Assembly: GCF_035440685.1 (NCBI RefSeq)
Contig: NZ_DAORMW010000001.1
Length of the DNA: 64,000 nt
Direction: 5' to 3' (one strand)
Origin: Accumulibacter appositus
GTDB taxonomy: Bacteria > Pseudomonadota > Gammaproteobacteria > Burkholderiales > Rhodocyclaceae
Numbering within the stretch: the stretch's first letter is position 1; every line of letters begins with the position of its first letter. The notes beneath the pieces are model-generated. The model was not told where the DNA came from, made no database searches, and saw nothing but the letters and a program-made list of their open reading frames with translations. Positions 17,208 through 26,661 of the stretch are shown here, one piece after another. The translations under genes were made by a program, and so were the position numbers.

Positions 17208-18427
17208 AACAGCTCGTCCAAGGGCGAGCGCTCTGGTTCGAGAAAGCGTCGGCAGTTCGCGACGGCCATGCGGATTGCCTGGGCGGAATAGAAGCCGCCA
17301 TTGACCTGCGTGGCATGAATCACCGTGTTGCGAAAACGACGGAAAAGCTCGCGCTCGGGCTTGAAGGCATAGCTCCAGAAGTCGTCGAGTGGCCCCTGAA
17401 AAGTGAGTCCGGGCAGATTGTAGATCGGGTCACTCAGGGTCACGGTGGGACAGCCCTCGCCCAGAGCAAGCAGACCGACCGTGCTATTCACGGTGACCAC
17501 GCCTTGCGCATGCTGCAGCAAAGGACCGAGATCGCCGCTCTCCAGGTAGTCGATGCGTCCGGCCAGTCCGAAGTGCTGCTCCAGACCGGCGATTACGCGA
17601 CGGAAGTTCACCAGACCGGCGTCGAGCGGATGGTTCTTGATCACCAGGCGTGCGTCGCCAGCCGCATGCGCGGCGAACGACGCCATCACGAATTCCATCA
17701 CCCCGTTCATGTCGCTGAAGCGGCAGTGGTCGCGAATCTGCGCGTCGCTGTTCAGCTGCAGTGGCAAAAGGTAGTACGGCACCCCGCTGCCGGCGAGCTT
17801 GTCGATCAAGGCCTTGTCTTTCGGCTTGCGAAAGTGAAGCATCGAAAAGCGCCCGACGTAGCCGGCGTATTCGACAGCGGCGTTGAGTGGCGCATGGCTC
17901 TTATAGTGTGGAAAGGCAAGAGGATTGGCGGATCCCGCGAGATGGTAGACCACATCGTGTGCCGCCCGCACCCGGAACGGCGAGTGAAACGGCTCGCCGT
18001 CACCGTAATCCGGTAAGGTCGCGCCCACGCGGCGAAACCAGTCGGGGTCACGCGGGAGCAGTGAGTGGCCGTTGACCCCCTCGCGCTCGAGAGTCACCCA
18101 GTAAGGCCGGAAGTAGCCTTCTTCGAAGACGTGCGTGCGAATGCCCAGTGCCGAGCCATGATCGACGGCGGGTCGATGCACCGGGCGCCGGTCGCCAAAC
18201 AGAAGCTGGTCGGTAATCCCGAAGCGGCGGTACTTGTCGTCGAGAAAATCGCGCAGGCCGGAGAGCTGGCCGCGGTAATTCCAGGCCGGTCGAAAGCCCC
18301 AATAGGCGACATCGCCCGCATTGAAATTGATCTTGAAGACGCGCTGGCCGTCGGCGACCAGTTGATCAGCGAGCTTGGCGAAAAATGGCGAACAGACGCC
18401 CTGTAGAAATAGAAAAGAACGTCTCAA
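17204..18427 (-). CDS. KpsS-like capsule polysaccharide protein (RkpJ-like, probable beta-Kdo transferase)
   Basis: 407-aa protein of the KpsS/LipB capsule family. It opens with RSFLFLQGVCSPFFAKLAD and contains EEGYFRPYWVTLE, KNHPLDAG and VVTVNSTVGLLAL, the usual family blocks. E. coli KpsS adds the first Kdo to the lipid acceptor of group 2 capsules, in the cytoplasm. The start is a TTG at 18427, with no ATG available before the conserved beginning. It is first in a minus-strand operon with the SDR and the LTA-synthase-like gene. Because it sits with lipid genes rather than beside KpsC, it may prime the lipid they make. Confidence 0.9.
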   Translation of the reverse strand: MRRSFLFLQGVCSPFFAKLADQLVADGQRVFKINFNAGDVAYWGFRPAWNYRGQLSGLRDFLDDKYRRFGITDQLLFGDRRPVHRPAVDHGSALGIRTHVFEEGYFRPYWVTLEREGVNGHSLLPRDPDWFRRVGATLPDYGDGEPFHSPFRVRAAHDVVYHLAGSANPLAFPHYKSHAPLNAAVEYAGYVGRFSMLHFRKPKDKALIDKLAGSGVPYYLLPLQLNSDAQIRDHCRFSDMNGVMEFVMASFAAHAAGDARLVIKNHPLDAGLVNFRRVIAGLEQHFGLAGRIDYLESGDLGPLLQHAQGVVTVNSTVGLLALGEGCPTVTLSDPIYNLPGLTFQGPLDDFWSYAFKPERELFRRFRNTVIHATQVNGGFYSAQAIRMAVANCRRFLEPERSPLDELL

Positions 18428-19140
18428 GCTACTGAAATCCCTATGCTCTTCGCAAGAAGATCCGCCCTTCCCACGATGTTCGTGTGCTGCACCACCGCAC
18501 CCTCGCTATCCCCGGCTGTCCAGCCACCCGCAGGCCAATTCCTGCCAACGATCGCCTTGCATGCCGTTCTTCCCAGACCAATCTCTACAGGCGCTGCCCC
18601 CGTTCCGCTCTTTCGGAAGCCCGCGTAGCCAGTAGCGGGAAGGCGTCCGGAGTAAGCGTCGAATCTAGCATATACCGTCGTGCGGTAGCTGGTCGATTGC
18701 AGAATCGCAGATGCGCTCACCACAAATCCAGACGGCTGCGCTCGCGCCCAACGCAGTCACTGCGAAAAGCGCAGCAACCCTCGGCAAGCCAACTTGCCAT
18801 TCTCGTGATGGCGGTTTCCCGCAAGCCGTTAACCGCGGATGCGCCCCTTCACTCCTCGCCCGCAATGCCTATAGCATTCCAAACCCGCTGCACCAGCTCA
18901 AACTTCGGCAAGGTGAGTGACATCCACACCGCAGCAAGCTTATAATCGCCCGCTCGCTTGACCAGCCTTGGCTCGTATGAAGTCGATTTTCAAATTTGCT
19001 TGCACCGCTCCACCCTCCCGGCCCTGCCCAACCACCGGCGACCCGGGTCTCGAACCCGCCGAGCGATCAACGACTTGGCGCCGCGCCGCTGACAACAAGA
19101 ATTCGATCTCCAGCTCAACCTCACTGTCACTGGAAAAGCC
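18428..19140. other. Divergent intergenic region between kpsS-like and kpsE-like operons
   Basis: 713 bases with no protein I can recognise. It lies between two divergent capsule operons and so is a natural control region. The rightward promoter at 18917-18946 is clear; a leftward one is not. An unrecognised GTG-started frame (18424-18723, minus) touches the TTG of the kpsS-like gene, but its composition gives no support. Confidence 0.5.
18917..18946 (+). promoter_or_regulatory. Probable sigma-70 promoter of the capsule export operon
   Basis: GTGACA (18917-18922) and a perfect TATAAT (18941-18946) are separated by 18 bases. Transcription would start near 18953, about 190 bases before the kpsE-like GTG, leaving a long leader. 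It is the best promoter match in the capsule region. Confidence 0.6.
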
Positions 19141-20295
19141 GTGAATAGCACCGCCGCCAGCGCGTCCGAAACGAACGGCCCGCGTTCTGACAAAACGCTC
19201 ATCGCTCGCATCAAACGGATCAACAAGATCTTTCTGCTGACAGTTTTCGTGCCCACGCTCCTGTCGGTGATCTATTTCGGCGTGATCGCCTCCGACGTCT
19301 ATATTTCTGAATCGCGCTTCGTAGTCCGCAGCCCGGAACGGCAAACGGCGTCGCCTTTGGGGATGCTGTTCAAGGGCACCGGTTTTTCGCGCGCGCAGGA
19401 CGATACTTACAGTGTGCAGGATTTCATGCTGTCCCGCGATGCGCTACGTTCGCTGGATCACAAGCTCGGCATTGGCAACGCCTTTGCCAGTGCCGATGTC
19501 GACATATTCAGCCGTTTCGCGGGCCTGGACTGGGATGACAGTTTTGAAGCCTTGCACCTCTATTACAAGAAGAAGGTAGAGATCGTCCTTGACCCAGCAT
19601 CGTCGATTACCACTTTACTGGTTAGAAGCTTCACGGCTGAAGACGCTTTTCAGATCAACCAGCAACTGCTAAGCATGGCGGAGATGCTGGTAAACCAGCT
19701 CAACGAGCGCGGCCGGCAGGACATGATCCGCTATGCTGCCGGCGAAGTGGCAATCGCTGAAGAAAAGGCCAAGGCGGCCGCCCTGACCTTGTCGGCCTAC
19801 CGCAATAAGAAAAGCGTCATCGACCCTGAGCTTCAATCGACGATCCAGCTACAACAAATCGCCAAGCTCCAGGACGAATTGATCGCCACGCAGGCGCAGC
19901 TCTCGCAGCTGCAAACCTTCGCCAAGAACAACCCGCAGATACCCTCTCTGCAGCAACTGGTCAAGAACTTGCGGCAAGACATCGCTGCGGAAACCGCTCG
20001 CGTCGCGGGCGGAGATCGCTCGCTGGCCAACAAGGCCGCCGAATACCAGCGCCTGGCCCTGGATCGTGAATTCGCCGACAAGCAGCTGGGTAGTGCCTTT
20101 GCCTCACTCGAGCAAGCGCGTAGCGAAGCGCAGCGCCAGCAGCTCTACCTGGAGCGGATCGTTCAGCCGAGCAAGCCCGATATGGCGATGGAACCACGCC
20201 GCATTCGTGGCGTACTCGCCACCCTGACGCTTGGCCTGATCGCCTGGGGAATCCTCTCAATGCTGATTGCTGGTGTCAAGGAGCACCAGGATTGA
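19141..20295 (+). CDS. Capsule export inner-membrane protein, KpsE/PCP-3 family
   Basis: 384 aa. A cytoplasmic N-terminus is followed by a membrane helix at about residues 30-50 (FLLTVFVPTLLSVIYFGVIA). A periplasmic domain with ESRFVVRSPE comes next, then a long coiled coil at about 190-340 and a C-terminal membrane helix at about 358-378. This is the polysaccharide co-polymerase layout of KpsE/CtrC, which links the ABC transporter to the outer-membrane channel. It starts with GTG and has only a weak ribosome site. It is first gene of the export operon; kpsM follows with two bases between. Confidence 0.92.
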   Translation: MNSTAASASETNGPRSDKTLIARIKRINKIFLLTVFVPTLLSVIYFGVIASDVYISESRFVVRSPERQTASPLGMLFKGTGFSRAQDDTYSVQDFMLSRDALRSLDHKLGIGNAFASADVDIFSRFAGLDWDDSFEALHLYYKKKVEIVLDPASSITTLLVRSFTAEDAFQINQQLLSMAEMLVNQLNERGRQDMIRYAAGEVAIAEEKAKAAALTLSAYRNKKSVIDPELQSTIQLQQIAKLQDELIATQAQLSQLQTFAKNNPQIPSLQQLVKNLRQDIAAETARVAGGDRSLANKAAEYQRLALDREFADKQLGSAFASLEQARSEAQRQQLYLERIVQPSKPDMAMEPRRIRGVLATLTLGLIAWGILSMLIAGVKEHQD

Positions 20296-20297
20296 CA

Positions 20298-21092
20298 ATG
20301 ACAGCAGGTCCGACGCCCTTGCACCGTTCTTTGGCAATCCAGGCACGCGTCATCCTCGCGTTGCTCATGCGCGAGGTATTGACGCGCTTTGGCCGCCACA
20401 ACATCGGCTTCTTGTGGCTCTTCGTCGAGCCCATGCTGTTTACTCTGGCAATCACAGCCTTCTGGACGGTCGCCAGAGGTAGCGTCCTGTCCGGCCTGCC
20501 AATAGTGGCCTTTGCCGTCACTGGCTATTCGTCAGTCCTGCTCTGGCGAAATATGCCCAGCCGCTGCTGCAATGCCATCGAGCCGAACCTTTCGCTGATG
20601 TATCACCGCCACGTCAAAGTCATTGACATTTTTTCGGCAAGGATCCTGCTTGAAGCGATTGGCGCCACGACATCATTCGTGACATTGATGCTGGCCTTTG
20701 GTGCCATAGGCTGGATGCGAGCGCCCGAAGACATCCTGAAGGTGATTCTGGGCTGGACAATGCTGGCCTGGTTTGGCGCGGCGCTGGCGCTGTTCATTGG
20801 TGCCCTTTCCGCTCGCAGTGATCTCGTCGAAAAGATCTGGGGCCCCATATCCTATCTGCTGTTTCCCTTGTCGGGGGCGGTATTCATGGTTGAGTGGCTC
20901 CCCCCAAAAGCGCAAGAGCTAATACTTCTCTTGCCAATGGTGCACGGCGTGGAACTGCTCCGTGAAGGCTACTTCGGTTCGATGGTACATGCCCGTTACG
21001 ACCTTTCCTACATGACATTTTCTTGCCTGTCCCTGACATTGATTGGCTTTGCCCTGGAGCGAATCGCCTCCCGCGAGGTGATTCCCGAATGA
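20298..21092 (+). CDS. kpsM: Capsule ABC transporter permease, KpsM family
   Basis: 264-aa ABC-2 type permease with about six membrane helices. The N-terminal block MREVLTRFGRHNIGFLWLF is typical of KpsM/Wzm, as is the PLSG-containing middle segment. It forms the inner-membrane pore for the finished lipid-linked polysaccharide. ATG 20298 was chosen; a TTG at 20292 overlapping the kpsE stop is possible. It overlaps kpsT by an ATGA. Confidence 0.93.
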   Translation: MTAGPTPLHRSLAIQARVILALLMREVLTRFGRHNIGFLWLFVEPMLFTLAITAFWTVARGSVLSGLPIVAFAVTGYSSVLLWRNMPSRCCNAIEPNLSLMYHRHVKVIDIFSARILLEAIGATTSFVTLMLAFGAIGWMRAPEDILKVILGWTMLAWFGAALALFIGALSARSDLVEKIWGPISYLLFPLSGAVFMVEWLPPKAQELILLLPMVHGVELLREGYFGSMVHARYDLSYMTFSCLSLTLIGFALERIASREVIPE

Positions 21093-21739
21093 TCGAACTC
21101 GACGGGGTAGTCAAACGTTACTCGACCCGGCACGGTAGCAATACGGTACTTGATGGCGTCAGTTTTCGGGTAAATCCGGGCGAAAAGATGGGAATCCTCG
21201 GCCGCAATGGAGCGGGCAAGTCGACTCTAATCCGCCTCATCAGCGGCGTCGAGCGCCCAAGCAGCGGTAGCATCACCCGTGGTATGAGCGTCTCCTGGCC
21301 GCTAGCTTTTGGTGGCGCGTTCCAGGGCAGCCTCACTGGCCTGGACAATCTACGGTTCATTTGTCGAATCTATGGTGTCGGAATCCAGGACAAGATCCCA
21401 TATGTGCAGGAGTTCTCCGAACTCGGGAGATATCTGCGCGAGCCGGTTAAGACATACTCTTCTGGCATGCGAGCGCGTCTTGCGTTTGCGCTCTCAATGG
21501 TGATCGAATTCGATTGCTTTTTGATTGACGAAATCATCGCCGTTGGCGACAAACGCTTCCATGACAAGTGCCGCTACGAACTCTTCGAGAAACGCCACGA
21601 TCGGGCGATGATCCTTGTATCACATCAGGCTCACAACATTCGGGAGCACTGTAGCAAGGCCTGCGTTCTTCATAACGGAGCATTCCATGAGTTTCCCGAC
21701 GTGGAGTCGGCCTACCTTTTCTACAATGAGAATTGCTAA
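21089..21739 (+). CDS. kpsT: Capsule ABC transporter ATP-binding protein, KpsT family
   Basis: 216-aa ATPase. Walker A is GRNGAGKS, the signature is YSSGMRARLAFA, Walker B is FDCFLIDEI and the H-loop is ILVSHQ. The short form without a C-terminal glycan-binding domain fits exporters that recognise a conserved lipid/Kdo terminus rather than chain ends, as for E. coli KpsT. The start at 21089 is set by the ATGA overlap with kpsM. Confidence 0.94.
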   Translation: MIELDGVVKRYSTRHGSNTVLDGVSFRVNPGEKMGILGRNGAGKSTLIRLISGVERPSSGSITRGMSVSWPLAFGGAFQGSLTGLDNLRFICRIYGVGIQDKIPYVQEFSELGRYLREPVKTYSSGMRARLAFALSMVIEFDCFLIDEIIAVGDKRFHDKCRYELFEKRHDRAMILVSHQAHNIREHCSKACVLHNGAFHEFPDVESAYLFYNENC

Positions 21740-21972
21740 CCGATCTGTATTAATTAACAACGACTGTTTACCGTAAAGACCGAAGGCTCACCTTGAAGTG
21801 CGGCCCGCGAAGGGAAGATCTGGTGGCATCCCGGGTAACAGTACACGGAAAATCCACTACCAGTCACCACCTGCAGCGCACCGGATCTGTGGATCGCTCG
21901 TTCAGATTTTCCGAAGCGCCGATAATGCGCTGGCGGCTCACGATAAATAATCAAAAAACTTGAAAGGGAAAT

Positions 21973-23055
21973 ATGAAAAAGGCATTGATCACCGGAATTA
22001 CGGGCCAAGACGGCGCGTATCTGGCCGAGCTGCTGCTTAACAAAAAATACGAGGTTCACGGTATTAAACGACGCACGTCCTTATTCAACACCGATCGGAT
22101 CGATCATCTCTACCAAGATCCGCACGAAGCGAACCAACGGTTTATTCTTCACCATGGCGACCTGACTGACTCATCGAGCCTAGTACGGATCATTCAGCAA
22201 GTGCAACCTGACGAGATCTACAACTTGGCAGCACAGAGCCATGTGGCGGTGTCGTTCGAGGAACCCGAGTACACAGCCAACTCCGACGGTCTAGGGGCGC
22301 TGCGCGTCCTTGAGGCCATCCGCATTTTGGGACTGGAGAAGAAAACCCGTTTCTACCAAGCCAGCACATCCGAGCTTTACGGCTTGGTCCAGGAGATTCC
22401 GCAAAAGGAGAGCACGCCTTTCTACCCGCGCAGCCCGTACGCGGTTGCCAAGCTCTATGCCTATTGGATCACCGTCAACTACCGCGAGGCATATGGCATC
22501 TACGCGTGCAACGGAATACTGTTCAACCATGAATCCCCGATTCGTGGCGAGACCTTCGTCACGCGCAAGATCACCCGCGCGCTAGCGCGCATTAAACTTC
22601 GCCTGCAGGACTGTCTGTATCTTGGCAACATGGACTCCTTACGCGACTGGGGCCACGCCCGCGATTACGTGGAAATGCAGTGGCTGATGCTGCAGCAGGA
22701 CACGCCGGAGGACTTCGTGATTGCCACCGGAGTGCAGTACTCCGTTCGCGACTTCGTCAATGCGGCCGCGGCTGAGCTGGGCATCAGGATTCGCTGGGAA
22801 GGCCAAGGAGTCGAGGAAAAAGGCTACGGCGACGATGGCAAATGCATAGTGGCTGTCGATCCGCGCTATTTCCGTCCGACCGAAGTCGAAACACTGCTCG
22901 GGGACGCGACCAAGGCCAGGGAAAAGCTCGATTGGGTTCCGCGAACGACGTTTGCAGAACTGGTTGCCGAAATGGTCAGGGAAGATCTGCGCTCTGCGGA
23001 GCGTGACGAACTGGTGAAGCGGCACGGCTATTCGGCGTTCAATCGCCATGAGTGA
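21973..23055 (+). CDS. gmd: GDP-mannose 4,6-dehydratase
   Basis: First step from GDP-mannose to GDP-L-fucose. 360 aa, an extended SDR. The NAD motif is GITGQDGAYLAE; the YxxxK pair is in SPYAVAKLYA; NHESPIRGETFVTRK is the family substrate segment. AAGGGA lies six bases before the ATG. The 232-base gap after kpsT has no gene and may hold a further promoter. Overlaps fcl by eight bases. Confidence 0.97.
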   Translation: MKKALITGITGQDGAYLAELLLNKKYEVHGIKRRTSLFNTDRIDHLYQDPHEANQRFILHHGDLTDSSSLVRIIQQVQPDEIYNLAAQSHVAVSFEEPEYTANSDGLGALRVLEAIRILGLEKKTRFYQASTSELYGLVQEIPQKESTPFYPRSPYAVAKLYAYWITVNYREAYGIYACNGILFNHESPIRGETFVTRKITRALARIKLRLQDCLYLGNMDSLRDWGHARDYVEMQWLMLQQDTPEDFVIATGVQYSVRDFVNAAAAELGIRIRWEGQGVEEKGYGDDGKCIVAVDPRYFRPTEVETLLGDATKAREKLDWVPRTTFAELVAEMVREDLRSAERDELVKRHGYSAFNRHE

Positions 23056-24055
23056 CGCCGAGCAGACGCTCCCGCAGCCACGCATCTACGTCGCTGGCCA
23101 TCGTGGCATGGTCGGGTCGGCGATCGTTCGGCAGTTGCACGCGCGCGGTGGCTGCGATGTCGTGACGCGCAGCCATGCGGAACTCGACCTCCTCGACCAG
23201 TCCGATGTCCGTGCGTTCTTCGACAGCAGCCACATCGATCAGGTATATCTGGCGGCGGCCAAGGTCGGCGGTATTCTTGCCAACAACAGCTATCCCGCCG
23301 ATTTCATCTACGAGAACCTGATGATCGAGTGCAACTTGATCCACGCGGCGCATCGAGCGGGCGTAGCGAAGCTCCTTTTCCTCGGGTCTTCGTGCATTTA
23401 TCCGCGCGCCGTGCCGCAACCGATGCGCGAAGATGCGCTATTGACCGGCCTGCTGGAACCGACCAATGAGCCCTACGCAGTCGCCAAGATCGCCGGTATC
23501 AAGCTTTGTGAGAGCTACAATCGCCAGTATGGGCGTGACTACCGCTCGGTGATGCCAACCAACCTGTACGGCCCAAACGATAATTTTCACCCCGAGAACA
23601 GTCATGTCATTCCGGCGATGATGCGGCGCTTCCACGAGGCTGTGCGGTCGGGCGCCGAGGAAGTGGTAATCTGGGGCAGTGGTACGCCGAAGCGCGAATT
23701 CTTGCACGTGGAAGACATGGCCGCCGCAAGCATTCACGTGATGAATCTGGACGAAGACCGCTATCGCGCAAATACGCAACCGATGCTGTCACACATCAAC
23801 GTCGGTACCGGGGTCGAATGTACCATCCGCGAACTCGCTGAAACGCTGGCCACAGTTACCGGTTTCACTGGCCACCTAGTGTTCGATACCGGCAAACCGG
23901 ACGGAACGCCTCGCAAAGTGATGGATGTCTCGCGGCTCGCAGGACTTGGATGGCAGGCGACAATCGCGCTCGAAGATGGGCTGCGCGATAGTTATCGCTG
24001 GTTCCTTGAGCATCAGCAGCAGTTTCGGGGCCAAGACGAGCAGACAGATGGCTAG
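23048..24055 (+). CDS. fcl: GDP-L-fucose synthase
   Basis: Epimerase/reductase that completes GDP-L-fucose. 335 aa. Motifs: YVAGHRGMVGSAI near the N-terminus, GSSCIYPR, EPYAVAKIAG (YxxxK) and NLYGPNDNFHPENSHV. It overlaps gmd by eight bases, giving a gmd-fcl pair that can feed the GT10-like fucosyltransferase at 30845-31882. After it, 24088-24104 holds a small CTCTCT/AGAGAG hairpin with no T-run. Confidence 0.97.
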   Translation: MSDAEQTLPQPRIYVAGHRGMVGSAIVRQLHARGGCDVVTRSHAELDLLDQSDVRAFFDSSHIDQVYLAAAKVGGILANNSYPADFIYENLMIECNLIHAAHRAGVAKLLFLGSSCIYPRAVPQPMREDALLTGLLEPTNEPYAVAKIAGIKLCESYNRQYGRDYRSVMPTNLYGPNDNFHPENSHVIPAMMRRFHEAVRSGAEEVVIWGSGTPKREFLHVEDMAAASIHVMNLDEDRYRANTQPMLSHINVGTGVECTIRELAETLATVTGFTGHLVFDTGKPDGTPRKVMDVSRLAGLGWQATIALEDGLRDSYRWFLEHQQQFRGQDEQTDG

Positions 24056-24144
24056 CTATCCGCAGCGCCCATTGCCTCCCGATCTCTCTCAGACAGAGAG
24101 CTGAGGGACGAAGAGAGAAGTCAAGTCCGCAAGGAGATGTCGTA

Positions 24145-25329
24145 ATGCGAGGTTTTCGTTCTCACCGCCACGCTGTGTGGGCGTTGTGCATAGGTGCAGC
24201 AAGTTTGCTGTCCGGTTGTGCCGGCGTCCCCGACTGGATCGCCTCTGCCGGCCCCAGCCGTGACACTATGCTGGAACACCGCGAAGAGCGGCGCGCCGAC
24301 GGAATTCAGGTCGTGGACGTTAATCAAGCGGTGGCCCGAAAACTACTCGCTACGCGAAAACTGAGCCTCTTTTCGGAATCATTCCCAAACAGTACTCAGC
24401 AAGCATACGTGGCGGGCCCTGGGGATATTCTCGGCGTATCGGTTTGGGAGGCGCCGCCAGCGATGCTTTTTGGTGGTGAGGTAACGGATCCTCGTGCGGG
24501 CCCGGCGACAGCACGAGTGGTGACTTTCCCAGAACAAATGGTGAGCGGCGAAGGAACGATCAACATGCCCTTCGCAGGGCAAATCCCGGTCGCCAATCGT
24601 ACGCCGCAACAAATCGAGGCAGAAATCGCCCAGCGTCTTAAGGGCAAGGCCAACCAGCCGCAAGTCCTGGTACGCATGATCCGCAACAATACCGCCAACG
24701 TCACCGTCGTCGGCGAGGTAGCTTCGAGCGCGCGCGTGCCCTTGACTGCGCGCGGCGAACGCTTGCTGGATGCACTGGCAGCAGCAGGTGGCGTGCGCCA
24801 GCCGGTGAACAAGGTCACCTTGCAGCTCACGCGTGGCAGTCAGGTGCAGGCCCTGCCACTCGATACGATCATCCGAGACCCAAGGCAAAACATTGCGCTG
24901 CAGCCAGGTGACGTTATCACCGCCCTCTTCCAGCCATTCAGTTTCACGGTGCTGGGTGCGACGGGCAAAAACGAAGAGGTGAATTTCGAGGCACAGGGCA
25001 TCTCTCTGGCACAGGCGCTGGCGCGTGCGGGCGGCTTGACTGATTCGCGTGCCGACGCGCGCGGGGTGTTCATCTTCCGCTTCGAGGAAGCCAATGCGGT
25101 CGATTGGCCGACGCCACCGACGAGCACGCCGGAAGGCAAGGTACCGGTGATCTACGAAGTCGATCTGAAAGACCCGTCGACCTTCCTGGTCGCGCAGAGC
25201 TTTCCGATGCAGGACAAGGATGTCGTCTTCGTCGCCAATGCGCCGGGAACTCAATTCCAGAAGTTCCTGACCCTGATCGTTTCGTCGATCTATCCGGTGC
25301 TGTCAATCGTCAACGCCACCAACAATTAG
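24145..25329 (+). CDS. Outer-membrane polysaccharide export lipoprotein (Wza/KpsD, OPX family)
   Basis: 394 aa. Signal peptide with lipobox LLSGC (Cys 25). A Poly_export domain starts with YVAGPGDILGVSVWE near residue 92, followed by SLBB-type segments (VTVVGEVASSARVPL; FTVLGATGKNEEV). The C-terminal helix (KFLTLIVSSIYPVLSIV) would span the outer membrane. It is the channel for the capsule in the KpsE/M/T exporter. The ribosome site is AAGGAG. Confidence 0.93.
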   Translation: MRGFRSHRHAVWALCIGAASLLSGCAGVPDWIASAGPSRDTMLEHREERRADGIQVVDVNQAVARKLLATRKLSLFSESFPNSTQQAYVAGPGDILGVSVWEAPPAMLFGGEVTDPRAGPATARVVTFPEQMVSGEGTINMPFAGQIPVANRTPQQIEAEIAQRLKGKANQPQVLVRMIRNNTANVTVVGEVASSARVPLTARGERLLDALAAAGGVRQPVNKVTLQLTRGSQVQALPLDTIIRDPRQNIALQPGDVITALFQPFSFTVLGATGKNEEVNFEAQGISLAQALARAGGLTDSRADARGVFIFRFEEANAVDWPTPPTSTPEGKVPVIYEVDLKDPSTFLVAQSFPMQDKDVVFVANAPGTQFQKFLTLIVSSIYPVLSIVNATNN

Positions 25330-25494
25330 TGAGCGAGCTCGCCGAGTCGTGGTCATTGCTGGCACCGCTTCCAGCCGAAGTCGCTTGAACGAAGCGCCAC
25401 GACTGCCTGCCTGCGACGAAAGCCCCGGGCCGAATGCCATGCCGCCGGCTGTGCCGACTGCTGGCGCGATAGTCGTCGACCGAGCGCCCGCTTG

Positions 25495-26661
25495 ATGCGT
25501 GAGGTGCTGATCGACGTCACGCGCATGCTCGATCGGACGATGCAGCGGCGCCTGCCAACCGGCGTGGACCGCGTCAGCTTGGAGTATGCTAGACACTTCG
25601 CGGAGCGCGCCACGGCCTTAGTGCGTTTCGCGGGCCAATGGATCGAGTTGTCCCCGAACGATTCTGAGCGCACCTTCGACGCTTTGTTGGCGCCGTCGGC
25701 TAGCTTCAACCCAATGATCCGCCGGCTGGTCGCCAGAGCTGCTACGCAGAGCCTTGGCCGGCGTTTTTTGGCGCCGCATTTCCTTTTCAACACCGGACAC
25801 AGTGGCCTCGAGCAGGCCCAATACGCCAAGCGCCTGCAGCGCTCCCGCCTGCGGCCGATCTTCTTTGTCCACGACCTGATCCCGATAACGCACCCCGAGT
25901 ATTGCCGGCCAGGGGAATGCGCCAAGCATCGGCTCCGCATGAATACCGTGCTGCAGCACGGCCACGGCGTGATCACCAATTCTGCTCAGACTTTGGACGA
26001 GTTGGTCGCTTATGCCGAGGCCATCGGTAGGCCAATGCCTCCGGCTGCCGTCGCTCCGCTTGCCCCTGCCAGACTACCCGTGCCCGCGACCAAAGCGCCC
26101 GTCGACCAGCCCTACTTCGTGATCCTCGGCACCATCGAGCCGCGCAAGAACCACTGGCTGCTACTACACCTGTGGCGACAACTGGTCGAGCGCTGGGGGG
26201 CGGCGGCACCTCGACTGGTAATCATCGGCCAGCGTGGTTGGGAGTGCGAAAACGTTGTCGACCTGCTGGAGCGTTGCGCCGCTCTGAAAGGATTTGTCAT
26301 CGAGCGAACAGCGTGCTCGGACGCAGAACTGTCGTCGTGGCTGCATCATGCGCAGGCCCTGCTGTTTCCATCGTTCACCGAGGGTTTCGGCATGCCACTG
26401 GTAGAGGCGCTGTCTCTCGGACTCCCCGTCATCGCCAGTGATCTGCCTGCGTTCCGCGAGATCGCCGGTGACATTCCCCAGTACCTCGACCCGCTCGACG
26501 GCAAGCGCTGGCGACAGCTGATCGAGGACTATGCCGGTTCCGACAGTGCGCTCAGGGCAGCGCAGGGCCGGCGGCTGAAGGACTTCATTGCACCCACTTG
26601 GGACGAGCATTTCGAGCTGGTGGACGCACTGATGGAACGTCTGCGTGTTGCCGCAAGCTAA
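25495..26661 (+). CDS. Glycosyltransferase family 4
   Basis: 388-aa retaining glycosyltransferase with a GT-B fold. The C-terminal half has the GT4 marks: VILGTIEPRKNHWLLL, then the sugar-nucleotide segment FPSFTEGFGMPLVEALS (E-x7-E) and GLPVIASDLPAF. The N-terminus (LIDVTRM) is like other capsule mannosyl- or rhamnosyltransferases. Sugar specificity is not readable. ATG 25495 has no strong ribosome site. The KpsC-like gene begins 17 bp inside its 3' end. Confidence 0.9.
   Translation: MREVLIDVTRMLDRTMQRRLPTGVDRVSLEYARHFAERATALVRFAGQWIELSPNDSERTFDALLAPSASFNPMIRRLVARAATQSLGRRFLAPHFLFNTGHSGLEQAQYAKRLQRSRLRPIFFVHDLIPITHPEYCRPGECAKHRLRMNTVLQHGHGVITNSAQTLDELVAYAEAIGRPMPPAAVAPLAPARLPVPATKAPVDQPYFVILGTIEPRKNHWLLLHLWRQLVERWGAAAPRLVIIGQRGWECENVVDLLERCAALKGFVIERTACSDAELSSWLHHAQALLFPSFTEGFGMPLVEALSLGLPVIASDLPAFREIAGDIPQYLDPLDGKRWRQLIEDYAGSDSALRAAQGRRLKDFIAPTWDEHFELVDALMERLRVAAS

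Noticed and set aside
18424..18723. Minus-strand GTG frame of 99 codons touching the kpsS-like TTG start
   Set aside because: The start-stop contact is suggestive, but the translation has no family likeness and the region looks non-coding.
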